Assembly (NCBI GenBank): GCA_019614645.1
Contig: JABWDB010000001.1
Span: 4,464,001-4,528,000 of the forward strand
DNA length: 64,000 bases
Source of the DNA: Stratiolaelaps scimitus
Lineage: Eukaryota > Arthropoda > Arachnida > Mesostigmata > Laelapidae
Direction: 5' to 3'
The notes below the pieces were generated by a model. It had not been told where the DNA came from. It ran no database searches and saw only the letters and a list, made by a program, of their open reading frames with translations. This document shows, one piece after another, positions 23,449 to 35,245 of the stretch (positions are counted from its first letter, which is position 1; the number at the start of each line of letters is the position of its first letter). The translations under genes were made by a program, and so were the position numbers.

Positions 23449-24488
23449 ATGTACACACATGGGATAAAAGCTAGAAACTAACCGCAAACAGCGACTCCTT
23501 TAGGGTCGAAATAGTTTATACCTCTAGAGCGTCCAGAGCACTTCTGTTACACACAGCGCTGATCGTTTTTAGAGAATTAACTACCGTTGTCCACTTCCTA
23601 CTAGTCCGACGGACAATCTTGAAGTTGGAAAGGGCATCCTTCCTTTAAAATACCTACCCTGTTCAGGCATTACTTCCTAATGATTGCTTCAAAGATCAGA
23701 AGTGCAGCATATAACTCAACGACTAATTGGAATGTATGATCTAGTTAGAGATGTCATTCCGTACAGTTTGGGGAGCACTACTTCTTGCACGAACAGATCA
23801 AAGTTGGCACCGAATAAATATCGAATGCCCTCACAACTCTGTATCGCCGAATGACCTAATCATAATGAAGCTGTAGATTTTTTCTCACACATTTTCTTTC
23901 CTTAGCAATATTGCTTGAAAATGACTGCATATTCGAGTTTACACCAGTAAGGGAGATTTTGTAAATATCAGGTTCAGTTATTAGTCCACGCAATATTAAA
24001 ACTGATCTGACTTTGGATGCAACTCTGTTGCCAACGGCGATTCGTATTCCTGGGTGTGGCGTATCCTTAGAACAACATCCTTCAAATGGATGGCTTTCTG
24101 ATGCACCCAACCTTGTAACGCATATCCGTGATCCATATGTAATATTCTGCATATAATTAGGTGGCACAAGGTAATACGTGTAATTAATTTCGCCCCTGCT
24201 AAATTAGTCAGTACCCCAATACGTTTTCCAAGATATTTTCAAAATGTTGGGGGTAACGGAACGGAGCCGAAGAGAACCGAATGGTCTATGCTTTAACCAC
24301 ATGTCTTATATACTGGTCCGTGATGATTTTCGTAATTAAATTTGATTAAGAATTTTCATTATTATTTTCAGCCAATACCATAACTCAATCGATACAATCA
24401 TTATCTATCCATAGATGGACGCATAATTATTGTTATAATTATATAACAAATTATAAATGTATAACTAGCTATGTTTTACACTTATTAA

Positions 24489-24507
24489 ATATATATATAT
24501 ATATATA
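24489..24507. repeat. (TA)n microsatellite
   Basis: Pure AT run about 110 bp downstream (transcript sense) of the exon 1 donor. Confidence 0.95.
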
Positions 24508-24617
24508 AATCACAAATGTTAATAGCAACCAGTATTCGAATAATTGGGAACAACGCATTGTTCTATTCGAGCAGCGACCTAATGTATATCCTATAAGGCA
24601 TTGGGGCGGATACTAAC

Positions 24618-24753
24618 CAACTGTGCCCTCAGCAAGCGTTATTGCTATGAGCAGCTGTACCAGTACGTATAGGGCTGTGTGTAAGAGGAGCATCCAAGAT
24701 AGCCGTCGATGTAAACTGTTCGTCAGGCTCCACACTCCGAACAACCACATCAT
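24618..24753 (-). CDS. Sidestep-like Ig protein, exon 1 (signal peptide)
   Basis: ATG at 24753-24751, directly followed by a second ATG, opens a 45-codon frame with an in-frame TGA 12 nt upstream. The peptide has a polar start, HRRLS, then a hydrophobic core WMLLLHTALYVLVQLLIAIT followed by LAEGTV, a normal secretory signal with likely cleavage after the Leu-Ala region. It ends at a GTTAGT donor in phase 1, and its last G joins TG of exon 2 to make Val. This is exactly the phase required by the Ig1 exon, whose own upstream sequence has no start codon in frame. The exon is too short for a normal ORF scan. An acceptor-like TGTGCTTGTTTAG at 24797-24785 suggests that a separate 5' UTR exon may exist upstream. 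Confidence 0.7.
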
Positions 24754-25560
24754 GCCTTTGATCTGTCACCGTAGCAGTGCCCCTCTAAACAAGCACAGAC
24801 GACGACGATGACGACGTCGAGAATAAAAAAAACTCCGTCGCACACGTCTCCACGTTATCGTCGTCAAGATGATTTACACTGAACACTATGTACGTTGGCA
24901 AACCACGAGACGAACGCACGATCTTTCTATACAGTTTAATCCTTTGGACTGAGGCGAAGAAGCGCTGTTTGCGTCGTGTCGACTAACTACACTTGAAACC
25001 AGTATAATCATACACTCAATTCACCATCATCACGCAAAGCCTAATAGAGAAGATTCACCGCAACTCGTGAAAATCTTCACGTTCATAAGCGTACGAGCAG
25101 GGGAAAGCACTAGCGGACGGATCTGCAGGGAGTTGGGGTCGTCGTTGGCGGGGGTCGTCAGTGGGGATCGAGGCACCGCTCTGCTGACACGTGAGAAGAC
25201 GGCCAGATGCTTGACCGACTGGGCGGCCGCTGTTTGCTGTTGTAACCGCAACGTAATCAAACTCCTTGGCCAAACACCAATTCTCGACTTATTATACTAC
25301 TACTTGCTGTCACTTCTATCCACAGAGCATCAAGCACAAAAGTTCCTCTTCGCCCGGCGCACAAGTTAAGGAGGAGTTGCCGCCTCTCGCCCTGCGTTCG
25401 CAACACATCGTCTAACACCCAAAGAAACCGCTTCTTCGTCTTTGCGGCACGCTCACCAAGTGTCTCCTACTCAACCGTAGGGTACGTCGAGACGAGACCT
25501 TGCCGCGGACCATCGCAGGAGAGGGCAGCCGTCCAAGGGAGAGGACGAACTCAAAAGGGA
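24754..25560 (-). promoter_or_regulatory. CpG-rich 5' flank / 5' UTR region of the Sidestep-like gene
   Basis: The sequence directly upstream of exon 1 is richer in GC and CpG than the surrounding intron, with (GAC)n-like triplets at 24797-24816. This is as expected for a 5' UTR or promoter region. Open frames on both strands here (for example 25030-25260 minus and 25067-25369 plus) overlap and show no known domain. I could not place a TATA box or a start site with confidence. Confidence 0.4.
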
Positions 25561-28500
25561 AGGGTCTTTGGCAGGCATATCGCTGCCTCAGCGAATGCCC
25601 TCAGGGGTACGGTTGCTAGTGTGCGGCATGACACCGCAGGCACAGGTGGGAGAGGTGTGCTCAGACAGAGGATATAGGGGGACTTACTATGGTAAACCAC
25701 TTATTGTGTGCGGTCGAAATCGAAAGGGCACTATCTACGGCCACTCGGGAACTATCAAATCACTTTATTCAAGGTGTAATTCGTGTGTTCCCCACATAGA
25801 TCTCCCGTGGAGTTGGATGCTTCCTGTTCAGCAAGAGGTAGTGAAGCGGACGTCTCCCGTCACTAACGTGAGGGCAGACGATGTCATGCCGGAACGCTTT
25901 AAGTTTAGAGAAGTTTTACAGCTGTAAAATTATTAATTTACATTTGGCGGGGGTTTACGTACAGCGGGGTTACCCTCAGAACCCCAGGCAAAGTTTTTCT
26001 AAGTACCAGAAAGTAATGACTTTAATGTACATATTTAATTATTCGGAATAATCTGTCAGGAGTCACAACTAACGAATACAATCCTGTACACTTGCCAGTA
26101 TAAATTTGTGTTTGATTGTTAAACAACGGGTCCACGTGTTGAGACACAAAACAACAAAGCTGTGTTGAAACATCAGCAACACAAAGCCATAGTTGACAAT
26201 GAAGTAATCGATGCTGTTTGCAGTTTGTGTCTCGCTAATCCCGTGTTTCACGGTGTTGAATTTGGCGTGAAATTATGTAATATCTTCTCGGAGGCTATAA
26301 CAATAGCAAATGATTTCGAAATACTGCAACTGGTCTAGCAAAAAAACTGCGCAATTTAAGCAGTGGGCAGATCTTAACCACACTTTGCCAGACAAATAGA
26401 AAGTCTTGCAGTTTCACTGAGTCGTCTCAGGAGTAGTCAGATGTCCTTTTGTTCCTCCTGGAACCGCACCCCTGTTAGCTACAGGGTCTATGACGCGGAA
26501 GACGTTTCCCGGAATGTCCGGAAGGTTTCCGGTTTCTGAATGTCCGCCATAGCGACAATAAGTAAAGTAGTTTATACAATAGAGTCATTCCATTTTTAAT
26601 TGAAAAATTTCTGCCATTTTCATTCCCGAAATAGTGTTCCGAGATGCCCCAAGGAGGTCCTTAATCCTTCAATATACCGTGCGGGGGCGGGAGGCACGAT
26701 CCTAACTTCGAGCTGTGTCTATAGGCATACTCATGTTGGGAAGGAAAATACCATGGGCATTTTGCGTGTAAGCTATTATTTGCTCCACTTATCGGCGTTT
26801 GTTGTCAGTAGTAACTGCGGACTTATTAGAGTTGCTGGTCTAATTAGAGTCGTTATTTCTAAGTTCGTGAGCAGCAATCAAAATTTTTTCCCAAATTGCC
26901 TACCCGCCGCCTTTAACAACCTAGACGATGGCCGTTGTAAAATAACTAATCTAGAAAGTGCCTTTGGAGAATCCCGTGATACGACACGCTTGTTTTGTAT
27001 AAAGGCATACTTATATATGGGAATGTGCGAAACATTTTAAGCCCCTGCGAAAAATGCATACGACAACAATATATTCGCCATTCGCTCTAACCAGAGAGGA
27101 CATGATTATTTCAATGATATTCTCATCTTATCCAACTCGAAAGCTGTCCGTCCTGCGAGTGGTCAATTGAGCAGGCAAAGCCGACGTACAAGTAGATTTC
27201 TCCATGTACTAGAAAACGTTTACTTAGTTTAGTTAATCGTGGCAAAATACAGCGCAGAGTCACCCGCCAAATCTCGCACGGTCCTCATGATACACCGAAG
27301 ATAAGCCATACAGCTTTCAATCAGGGCAATGGAAATTCAGAAGTCGGGCCGTGCCACATGGACCGCACGAGCTAAAATATGACACCAGCTAAAGCGGAAC
27401 TTCAGGGTCTCCTACCTAGTCAAACAATAGAGAACTAGAATGGACCGGGGGGAGCACTGCATAAGGCAACTAGACAGCTAAGATGGCTGCTGGCGAGAGC
27501 GGGATACAAAAGACATAAAATGGAGCTTAAAACTGCTCCTCAAGGCCGAGCAGTAACGGGGAATGATGTTACACTAGCCGCCACTGGCTAAATAGGTACC
27601 TACGATAAGCGACGACGAGAAATAAGGCTGGACGGGAATTGTTAGGGCGGCTACGACAGATGGAGCACCATCTCATTATTCTATTTGTCAAGGCATTCGG
27701 CTGGGAAACAAGCTCAGGCGGTCGGGAGATGGCCTACAAGGACATTTTGGGTAACCCGGCCTTGCTTATCGTCCGAGCTACAGCTAGCGAGGCAATATTC
27801 GAGGCACTATCAAATGGCCTGCTTCTCAATATGAGTGTACTCGAAAGGGAGCTTGCAGTGTTGGATAAATTAGATATCTACAATAATTGTGATGAGTGGA
27901 AAAATTGAGGAATTGATTCGTTGAATAGCAATATATTTTAAGCGCATGCTCCGTGTTAGAGAAGTGTAGAACAGTTCCTAATTTCCCTCTGTCGGCAATT
28001 AGGCACGCCTAAAAACAACGAACAAAGTTGTTCATGTAATCGACACACGTAATTATAAGCTGAGTTCAAATAAAGTGGTTTACTCTGCCACCTATTCAAT
28101 GACATGCAGGAACAGCCTTTATATTCATTATTTTTAATGTGAAATACAAATTATTAGCACATGGCAGGTCTCTAGATACATTTCAATTCTTGCTGATTAA
28201 TAAGCGAATATTAAGCTTCATATTTTCTATTAAGCCGCCACAGCACAATAAGAAGACGTGACTATTCGCAATTCTATCCCGGATCTATTATAAAATGATT
28301 ACAACCGTCATGTACGCGGCACCTGTCGGAGAGAATTTGGCATGTCTTAATAATAACACCTCCAAAGTATCTGTCTTGCCACGGAGCCAAAACCGAGTGC
28401 GATCTTTAGCTACCGGTAACGCTCCAAAATCTCACCCTTCCTTCAAACCCCTGGAGGAAGCAATTGTAATTTAGTTATGCCTCATCAACAAAACCAATCG

Positions 28501-29544
28501 CGAATCTGCCTGCCTGACTCATATAACAGTGATGAAGGATCTTTGATCGAAGCCAACCGAGTATGTCGCGATTCTAGCTAGAAATGCTGAGAATCTGTTG
28601 AACACACGCTGTATACAGCGACTGCCACTGTCGTGATAGGGTGGCGAATCGTGCTCGTCGATCCGGCGCAAATTTACAGAACATGTCGTAAATATCAATG
28701 TATAAGACGTCAACATCATTTGGGACTACTCTCGTGTGCTGTTGTTATTTCCGATGTTTCGCGCTGTTTTGATTATGTCGTCCAGACACTCGCACTCGGA
28801 GGGCTAACTCGATTCGATAATTGGGCAAATCGACGTTCGTCAGCTGTCAGTATACGTCTGCCTTGTACCATCGATCACTATATCACGCCCTCAGACCCTT
28901 TATCGTCTGTTCATCGGGTCATGAACAGACGACATGGACGAAGCGGGTGTTGAAACTCAGAACGGAACGGAAAGATTTGCGATTTGGTCAATGGTGCGAG
29001 GGGTATCTAAGCAGCGATACCCTTTTCCGCAAGCAGTCGTTTGTGCAAGAAATGAAACTTTCACGATTTATATGAGAGGATGAGACATCGAGTATAAAAT
29101 ATACAATGCGATAAGATAGGAATGAGAACGCATGAATAAGCGTTCATATAACAACACGTCTTTTCCTAAACTTCCGACTACGGTTTACCTAATATACAGG
29201 ATGAACCAAATTTGGTCTACAATGAATGTGTTTCCATATGTTCCCATAGGTGGCGTGGTTGTGTGGCTTGGGGAACCGAAGGAAACATAGTGGCCTGCAT
29301 AAGACTCGCACTCATTTTGTACAGAAAACAGCAAGCTCTACTTTGCTATTAACCAATAGTTGTGGATAGCTAAAAAAGACATCGTTTGAACGAACTCCTG
29401 TCTCCTATGTGGTAGGCGTCGGATCTTAACTTTTAGGTATAAATCCGAGGCCATGCCGGTGCCACGTTGACTTTATATTTCAACCGTGTCGTACCTAGCC
29501 AGAATCCGCAGATAAGGGTAAGAAAGATGATCAGGAAATCCAAA
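25561..29544. other. Intergenic stretch, no gene recognised
   Basis: Several open frames of 60-146 codons are present (for example 25568-25927, 26600-27040 and 27639-27908, all plus). None shows a motif I recognise and some lack an ATG. No repeat family of this window is evident here. Confidence 0.5.
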
Positions 29545-29633
29545 GATTTTCCGCGCCCGGCAGGATTTGAACCTAAGCCATATGTACATCCTGTCTACCA
29601 ATCGAAGACCCTCACCAGTAGACCATCTGCGGG
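29545..29633 (-). repeat. tRNA-like / SINE head
   Basis: On the minus strand this reads CCCGCAGATGGTCTACTGG as an A-box region and, 45 nt later, GGTTCAAATCCTGCC as a B box, giving tRNA-like spacing. The T stem pairs in about four of five positions, but the acceptor stem does not close properly and no clean anticodon arm forms. A tRNA-derived SINE head or tRNA pseudogene is more likely than a working tRNA. Confidence 0.5.
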
Positions 29634-29751
29634 AGATTATAGATACAACCATAACTCTCGAATGTAACATACACCATAGCCACATGTATAAGATGCATGG
29701 CTTGCGCATGTTGTAACGCGAAACTTGTCACTCTCAATCATGCCTCGGGCA

Positions 29752-29818
29752 TGACATATAAGAGAACTTAAGCATTCTATGCAGTTCCTTTAATAAATCA
29801 ATAAAGCCTTACCTTACC
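29752..29818 (+). repeat. SINE-3 tail, copy on plus strand
   Basis: The blocks GACATATAAGAGAACTTAAG, GCAGTTCCTTTAATAAA and CCTTACCTTACC appear in order. The same series is found, on the minus strand, at 32770-32842, 33071-33190 and 42631-42703. A TAATAAATCAATAAA stretch sits inside the tail. Confidence 0.7.
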
Positions 29819-32769
29819 TCACGTAGATGAATTCCAAAAATTTTATTATGTTTCAAATAGCCATTGTTGACATTGCATCCCGCCTAGAGCTGTCGCGTCT
29901 AGCGAATTGGCTCATCTGTAATTACAGGGCATGGCACTCGGTTGATGACAAAGGTTTGCAAGGATGTACACGCATGAATCTCTGGCTATCCATGGCTCCG
30001 GCATTTGGCATACGCGCGAGTTTATGGGACGATCCCAATTGGCTTACACGAACGCCGCCAACCCTTCAACTGTCCAACGCGTAATCTCATCATTAAACAG
30101 ACGGTTTTGAGAGCCTCCTTGATTATTATTACTATTAGTATTATATACGTTTCTCAAGCGATACATGTACAAGGTACAAACGCTCAAAAGCTCAACTAGA
30201 CGAGGAGCGATTCTCACATTACACAAATGAAACAGCAGTGTCACAATTATATTGATAATATTGGACAACGTACCTAGATCCGTCGCGCGGACTGGAAACC
30301 CATCAGGAACTCGATCGAGACTTAGATCAGCCATTGATGAACTGATAAAGGTGGACAGGATAAACGTCGACATCAACAACTACTCAAATGATAAGTCCGC
30401 GCATTTACTTCGCGTCGGTAACTGGTGACACCCACTGTGCTGCGCGCATGATTTGGGGAAAAAAATACAAATTGACGAGAACTAGTCGGAAACGAAGGGA
30501 GCCCAGACCTAACCGTTATCTGTAGCAGCGTACGTGATAGCCGCAGGCTATGGTCTATACACATGCCTAAGTACCCTTACACAACATGCCGAGTCCCTTA
30601 CCGTCTGAATGGTATAGGAACACACTGAAGGATGCCGTACTACTCGTCATGAAGCAGGGTAGTATATCTTGTTGTGATAAAGTGAGAGACGACAGCTTGA
30701 CAAAACAATAATAGTGTTTTGATGATGAAATCAAAATACGAATGAAATCGGTCGAATGACTTTTCCCTCATGGAACTATGTGGCCCTCAAGGTCGAGCCA
30801 TAATAGCCGTATAACAGCGAAAGCGTAAATTAGTGTCGTTAAGTGAATTAGAAGCGGGAAGGCGAATTGTATATTTGAGTCAATGCCATGCGATTCGCTA
30901 CGCACACTGTGAATCAGCTAGGAGGGTTGTCTTCCCCCGAGGATTCTCGAATTAACTTGGCGAATTAAAAAAAAAAGGCTGAAGTCGTTATCACCACCAG
31001 AGAAGTCGAGCAAATACCCGCATATTGCTCGAGTAGCGGTACGTACCCCAAATCCAAATTCGAAACGAAATGATCCGGGCCGGAACGTCGCCCCGCGGGA
31101 TTTTACAACTTGTTCTCCCTCCTGACCTTTGATTTGAGTTGTAGGTTGTGATGAGGTCTGCCCGATCCGGACTGAATTAGCTATGCCGACATACTCAACT
31201 TTTGCCGTGCTGCATGGGACGGCTATCAATGCTGTTTCGATACACGTTCAGTATGCCAGTTCACTTAGTCATCGCGAGGCAAGCTTCGAAATAACACCAC
31301 GAGCAAATCCTGGAACTGACAGAGCTGACAAACTCTCTCAGACCGAGAGTTGTTCGTTTTTAAGTCAGGTTCCTCAAGGTAGATGACACCGGGTTAGACC
31401 GAGAGAATGCAGATTCCGTATTCTAGCAATACAGAGCTCCGCCGGCGTTTATGTGCCACCCGAAGTTGCCTAAGGAAGGCCGTCTCAGGGACGTCAACTA
31501 GACTTTCACTGCGTTTATACATAATTCAGTACGCGTCTTCTTCGAGTCGAATGATCTGCGTCGGTAGTCAACTAATGACTGAGTGAGGTAGGATCAGTGG
31601 CGCGAAGATCAGCAGCGGAGATCTGAGACCAACCGAGCTCATGGCGGTTAAATATTCATCGGTGGAAATGACCGTTACTGCATGGCTAAGTTCTCACCGT
31701 ATCACCACTGCTGAAAACAAGCAGGCAATGCAATCTGGAGATCAATAGTCAACGACTTTTGCACTTGTCTATTAACACTAAGGAACTTGGGATTATCATC
31801 AAAAAAAAATGATCAGCTCAAAACGCGTCACCTCTATGTTGGCCTGCTTTTAAACTCTTATCTGGTGCTTAGGCTCAAGGATGTTATCACGCTTGTCTAA
31901 AAGTGCTCAGTATCACAAGGGCCTACAGACGCTACCTGACACTATCATCTTACTTCTCCAAATGGACCCTATAAAAATCGGGGCTATAACTTCGTTGTCC
32001 CTGTTGCCCTGTTGCACGAAATCTCCCTTTAGCGCTTACTACATCTTCAATGCTTCCTCTCTTCTTAATCACCATTGCCATCTTCTCCACCTTCGGGACC
32101 CCCTTCCGTGTCTATAACTCACATTGTCGCTCTGTATATTGCCATAATGCTCATTTATTCCTTGTACACTGTAATCATTCACACTGACCTGCCCCGATGG
32201 CGCTCTATCTCAACAAATGATCGCGTTTCAGTTCTCTTATGAGCGTCTCTCAATAAATCCACTGAATGTTTCACTCAGTCCTCTCACCGCTTCACCGTAC
32301 ACCCTACTGAAGGGTGCATTCAAATCGAAGAACATTGCTCTAGATTAGTTATTCGGTTACATTTTAAAAACATATCTTCGTTCTTTAGAAATCTTGTCCC
32401 TTAGTACTTGCCGTGCAGTGTTGCAATTTGCGTCGGAGTTAGCTGAAAAATACAGTTGCCGGCAGCAAACCATCCGTTTCGTAAGGAGTTGCTGTAGGAG
32501 TTGTTTTTTTCTGCAGGAAAAAACGATCCGAAAATCAGTCCTATGCGTCACTACTTGGTGCATCTGCAAACGATACCACTCTGCATCATTCATCTGTACC
32601 AGTTTTAGTGGTAACGTCACCAGTGTGACACGTTATTCTCCTATCAATTAACCACACTCCGAGGTGGTCACGTAGGGATGCTGGGAACGGCTATTATCGC
32701 AATGCTAGCTAACGTCATATTTCTCTTGACGAACATGACCACGGTACATGCTTGTTGCACGCATCATTG
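29819..32769. other. Intergenic stretch, no gene recognised
   Basis: Short open frames on both strands overlap one another without recognisable domains. No repeat from the families described here was found. Confidence 0.5.
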
Positions 32770-32842
32770 GTAAGGGTAAAGGTTTGTTGTTTTTATTGAA
32801 GGAACTGCAATTTTTTACAATGCGAAAGTTCTCTCATATGCG
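32770..32842 (-). repeat. SINE-3 tail copy
   Basis: The minus strand reads GCATATGAGAGAAC, then GCATTGTAAAAAATTGCAGT, TCCTTCAATAAAAAC and CCTTTACCTTACC. It aligns with the plus-strand copy at 29752-29818. The upstream part (to about 32940) may also belong to the repeat. Confidence 0.7.
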
Positions 32843-33070
32843 GATTCAGCAAATGCTGCACTTGTATTTATAGCGAGAACCTGAGCACCCTCTATTCTAG
32901 GGTCTTGATGTCATCCGCAAATATCTCCCTCTCTCAGGGGAAACACGAAAACGGGTACAACGCGAATTTCGGGAGACGTCTTCGAACTCTTGTATGAACT
33001 TCTGTAATCGAAAATACGCTATTTGCAACAGTGTTGAGTACTGGATCTAAGATGATAATATTGCGAGACG

Positions 33071-33190
33071 GAGGTAAACGTTTATGATTTTCTTAAAGGA
33101 ACTACACTTTTTACAATGCTTAAGTTATCCTGTGTGTCACTAGGTCACGGGCCTTGAACCCGCGGCCTCTGGCCCTCTTGACTACATAGA
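33071..33190 (-). mobile_element. SINE-3 copy with tRNA-type B box
   Basis: On the minus strand a B box CGGGTTCAAGGCCCG (33145-33165 region) is followed by GTGACCTAGTGACACACAGG. The shared tail AACTTAAGCATTGTAAAAAG, GTAGTTCCTTTAAGAAAATC and GTTTACCTC comes next. It is the only one of the four SINE-3 copies in which I see a tRNA-like head, so it suggests the family is tRNA-derived. Confidence 0.65.
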
Positions 33191-34344
33191 ACTAGATTGC
33201 GTTATCAGGAACTCACTGATGAAAGCTGAACTAAGCTAATATGTCGAGATCGTTGGGTTTGATATAAACCGCGCGAGTTCCACAAGGCTCCGCGACGATC
33301 TGACCTTGTTTACAGATCTAGACGATGGTGATTTGAGCCTGCAGTTCATAGCAGGATAACGCATCCCAACCATCCGACGCTCGTGTTCTACCTACCGCGG
33401 GTCTCGGGGTATCATCAAGCAGCCTTTGTCCTTCTATTTGGCGTTGTGGTAAGCCACTTCACAGCAGTTAGGAATGGATGCCGCTGAGATTCCTCGTGCG
33501 AAATTAACTCTAACAATTGCTTTCACTTTTGAACACTATTAGCTTGATAGCCAGGGCGTGTTATCTTGTTAGCGGGGTCTCGCGCCACGTCAGTATATTG
33601 GAAAATTGCTGGCTGAAATATCTAATACCAATACGTTATGCTTATAGGTGACACTCGACGGAATCTTTGCCGCAAATTATTCCGGTAAATTAAACTGCAT
33701 CCCGTTATAATTTGCATTGTGTCGACACAGCGGGGAAGCATGTGCCGCCATTTGAGATACGGCTACGTCTTCGAAATACGTATCGAAAGTGGCTTTTGAG
33801 AATCCTGGCTTAATTGCTATGGGGTATACCTCAGGGTATAGTTCGCCAAACTGGTGGCTTCAAGGACTTAGCTAGACGGCGAAGGACAAAGAGAATAGAA
33901 TTCATCAGATGCATGCGAAGGTGTGCACTGTATCCCTAAGATTAAAGTCTAATATGTGACAGATTTTCGCAAACACTTTTTGTCAGCTGTTGCCTGCGTG
34001 TCAAAATTTCAGTTCAGTCATTTTCATTAAGGAATCAATGACTCCTGTACAGTCTCCAGCTCCGTAGACAAAATCATTATCAAGACATCACCGTTAGACA
34101 CAAGGTCCGATTGAGTTCGCTGTGGTCCTTCATTCTTATTATTCGAACGATCAAAACGGCCCGACTTTCGACGAGTAGAAACAATGGCCTAAAAGTACTA
34201 TAATACCAAGTATCATACGTATAACACAATATCGAGCCTTTGGCTCCATTAGTCATGACACCTAACATCATCAGTTTGTGTTCAGAAATGGTTAGGTTAG
34301 GCATAAGTGTGAAAGGGAATTCGCAGAATCAGAAATAGTCTGTC
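33191..34344. other. Intergenic stretch, nothing recognised
   Basis: No open frame with recognisable domains and no structural repeat was seen. Confidence 0.5.
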
Positions 34345-35245
34345 AAAACGGGTTTAGATGCTTTAGAGCTGGACACTTCAATGTGAATGACACCGAACGT
34401 TCGGGACGGCCACGCAAGACACGCAGACGGTGCTGACGACGAATTTTTGGATCTCTTCAATGAACATGAGGCCCAGTCAACTCGGGAGCTTGCCGTTCAT
34501 ACGTGGGTAGGTCAATCAATTCACGGTCTCCATGCTCGCTAAATATGGAATAGTTTTCTGTACAAAATTGCTACTAGTGATTGAAAAATTGATATTCCAC
34601 GATAATCCTCGCCGGGGAAAGTAGCGAGTTAGACCTCGAGCAGACTTCCACATCGTCATCGAAGAGAAACACTCGTGGCTATAAGGTAATGCTGTGCCGT
34701 TAGTGGAACCGGAAGGGACTGTTCTATGATGAACTGCTCAAACTAGGTGAACCGGTTAGCGCAGACGGTTACGTAAGACAGCTCCGCAAAGTAAGCGGAG
34801 AAATTAACAGGAAACGGCCGTGTAGGGACAAGGGACGGCGTAAAGTGATATTATAGCATGAGGACGCTAGGGCCCATGTTGCTTTCGCGATTCGTCAAAC
34901 TATAGGTGCTCTTGGCTGGGAAATTCTGCCGTATCGGGAGTATAGCCCAGACATCACCTTTTGTTCAAATACATGGAACACAGCCTGAGGGGGAAACGCT
35001 TTAGGACAAAAGCAAGGGTCCGAAATTGGCTGAACGGGTGGATCTCCTCGCTTCATACGATGCTTTTCCGCTGCGGGATCCACATGCTACCAAATAGATG
35101 CGCCAGAGCCATAGAAGCAACGGTCACTATATTGATTAAGATCCCTTCATTGTTTTCACAAGATAGAGCAATTGAAGGTACAAAAACGATATGTATTTAT
35201 GCGCCAACCTTACAGTTAAGTAAAACATTACAATTCGCACGGATG
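34345..35245 (+). pseudogene. Mariner transposase relic, distinct subfamily
   Basis: Frame-broken fragments follow the order of a mariner transposase. FRAGHFNVNDTERSGRPRK (about 34350-34425) matches the loop after the helix-turn-helix domain. EFLDLFNEHEAQSTRELAVH is the second helical segment. KRPCRDKGRRKVIL, then ARAHVAFAIRQTIGALGWEI and LPYREYSPDI (about 34810-34955), cover the block around the second and third catalytic Asp. MEHSLRGKRFRTK and WLNGWISS...RCGIHMLPNR (34973-35100) match the C-terminus. There are many stops and frameshifts, and the second catalytic motif HDNA is degraded. It is much older than, and not closely related to, the other mariners here. No terminal repeats were found. 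Confidence 0.75.

Larger units (their letters stand above)
10382..24617 (-). other. Intron 1 of the Sidestep-like gene
   Basis: A 14.2-kb intron between the signal-peptide exon and Ig1. It contains a relic DDE transposase (12880-13877), SINE-like copies (16145-16397, 18050-18152, 18167-18250), a large TA-centred palindrome (15148-15835), a local direct duplication (22904-23448), a hairpin (22738-22765) and several (TA)n arrays. An (AAT)n tract lies at about 12044-12071. The blocks 10400-12750, 18300-22700 and 23460-24480 show only short, unconvincing open frames. Confidence 0.65.

Noticed and set aside
26600..27040. 146-codon plus-strand frame
   Set aside because: It starts at TTG, not ATG, and contains no recognised domain.
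29545..29633. Functional tRNA gene
   Set aside because: A and B boxes are present but the acceptor stem and anticodon arm do not form, so it is called a SINE or tRNA-like relic.
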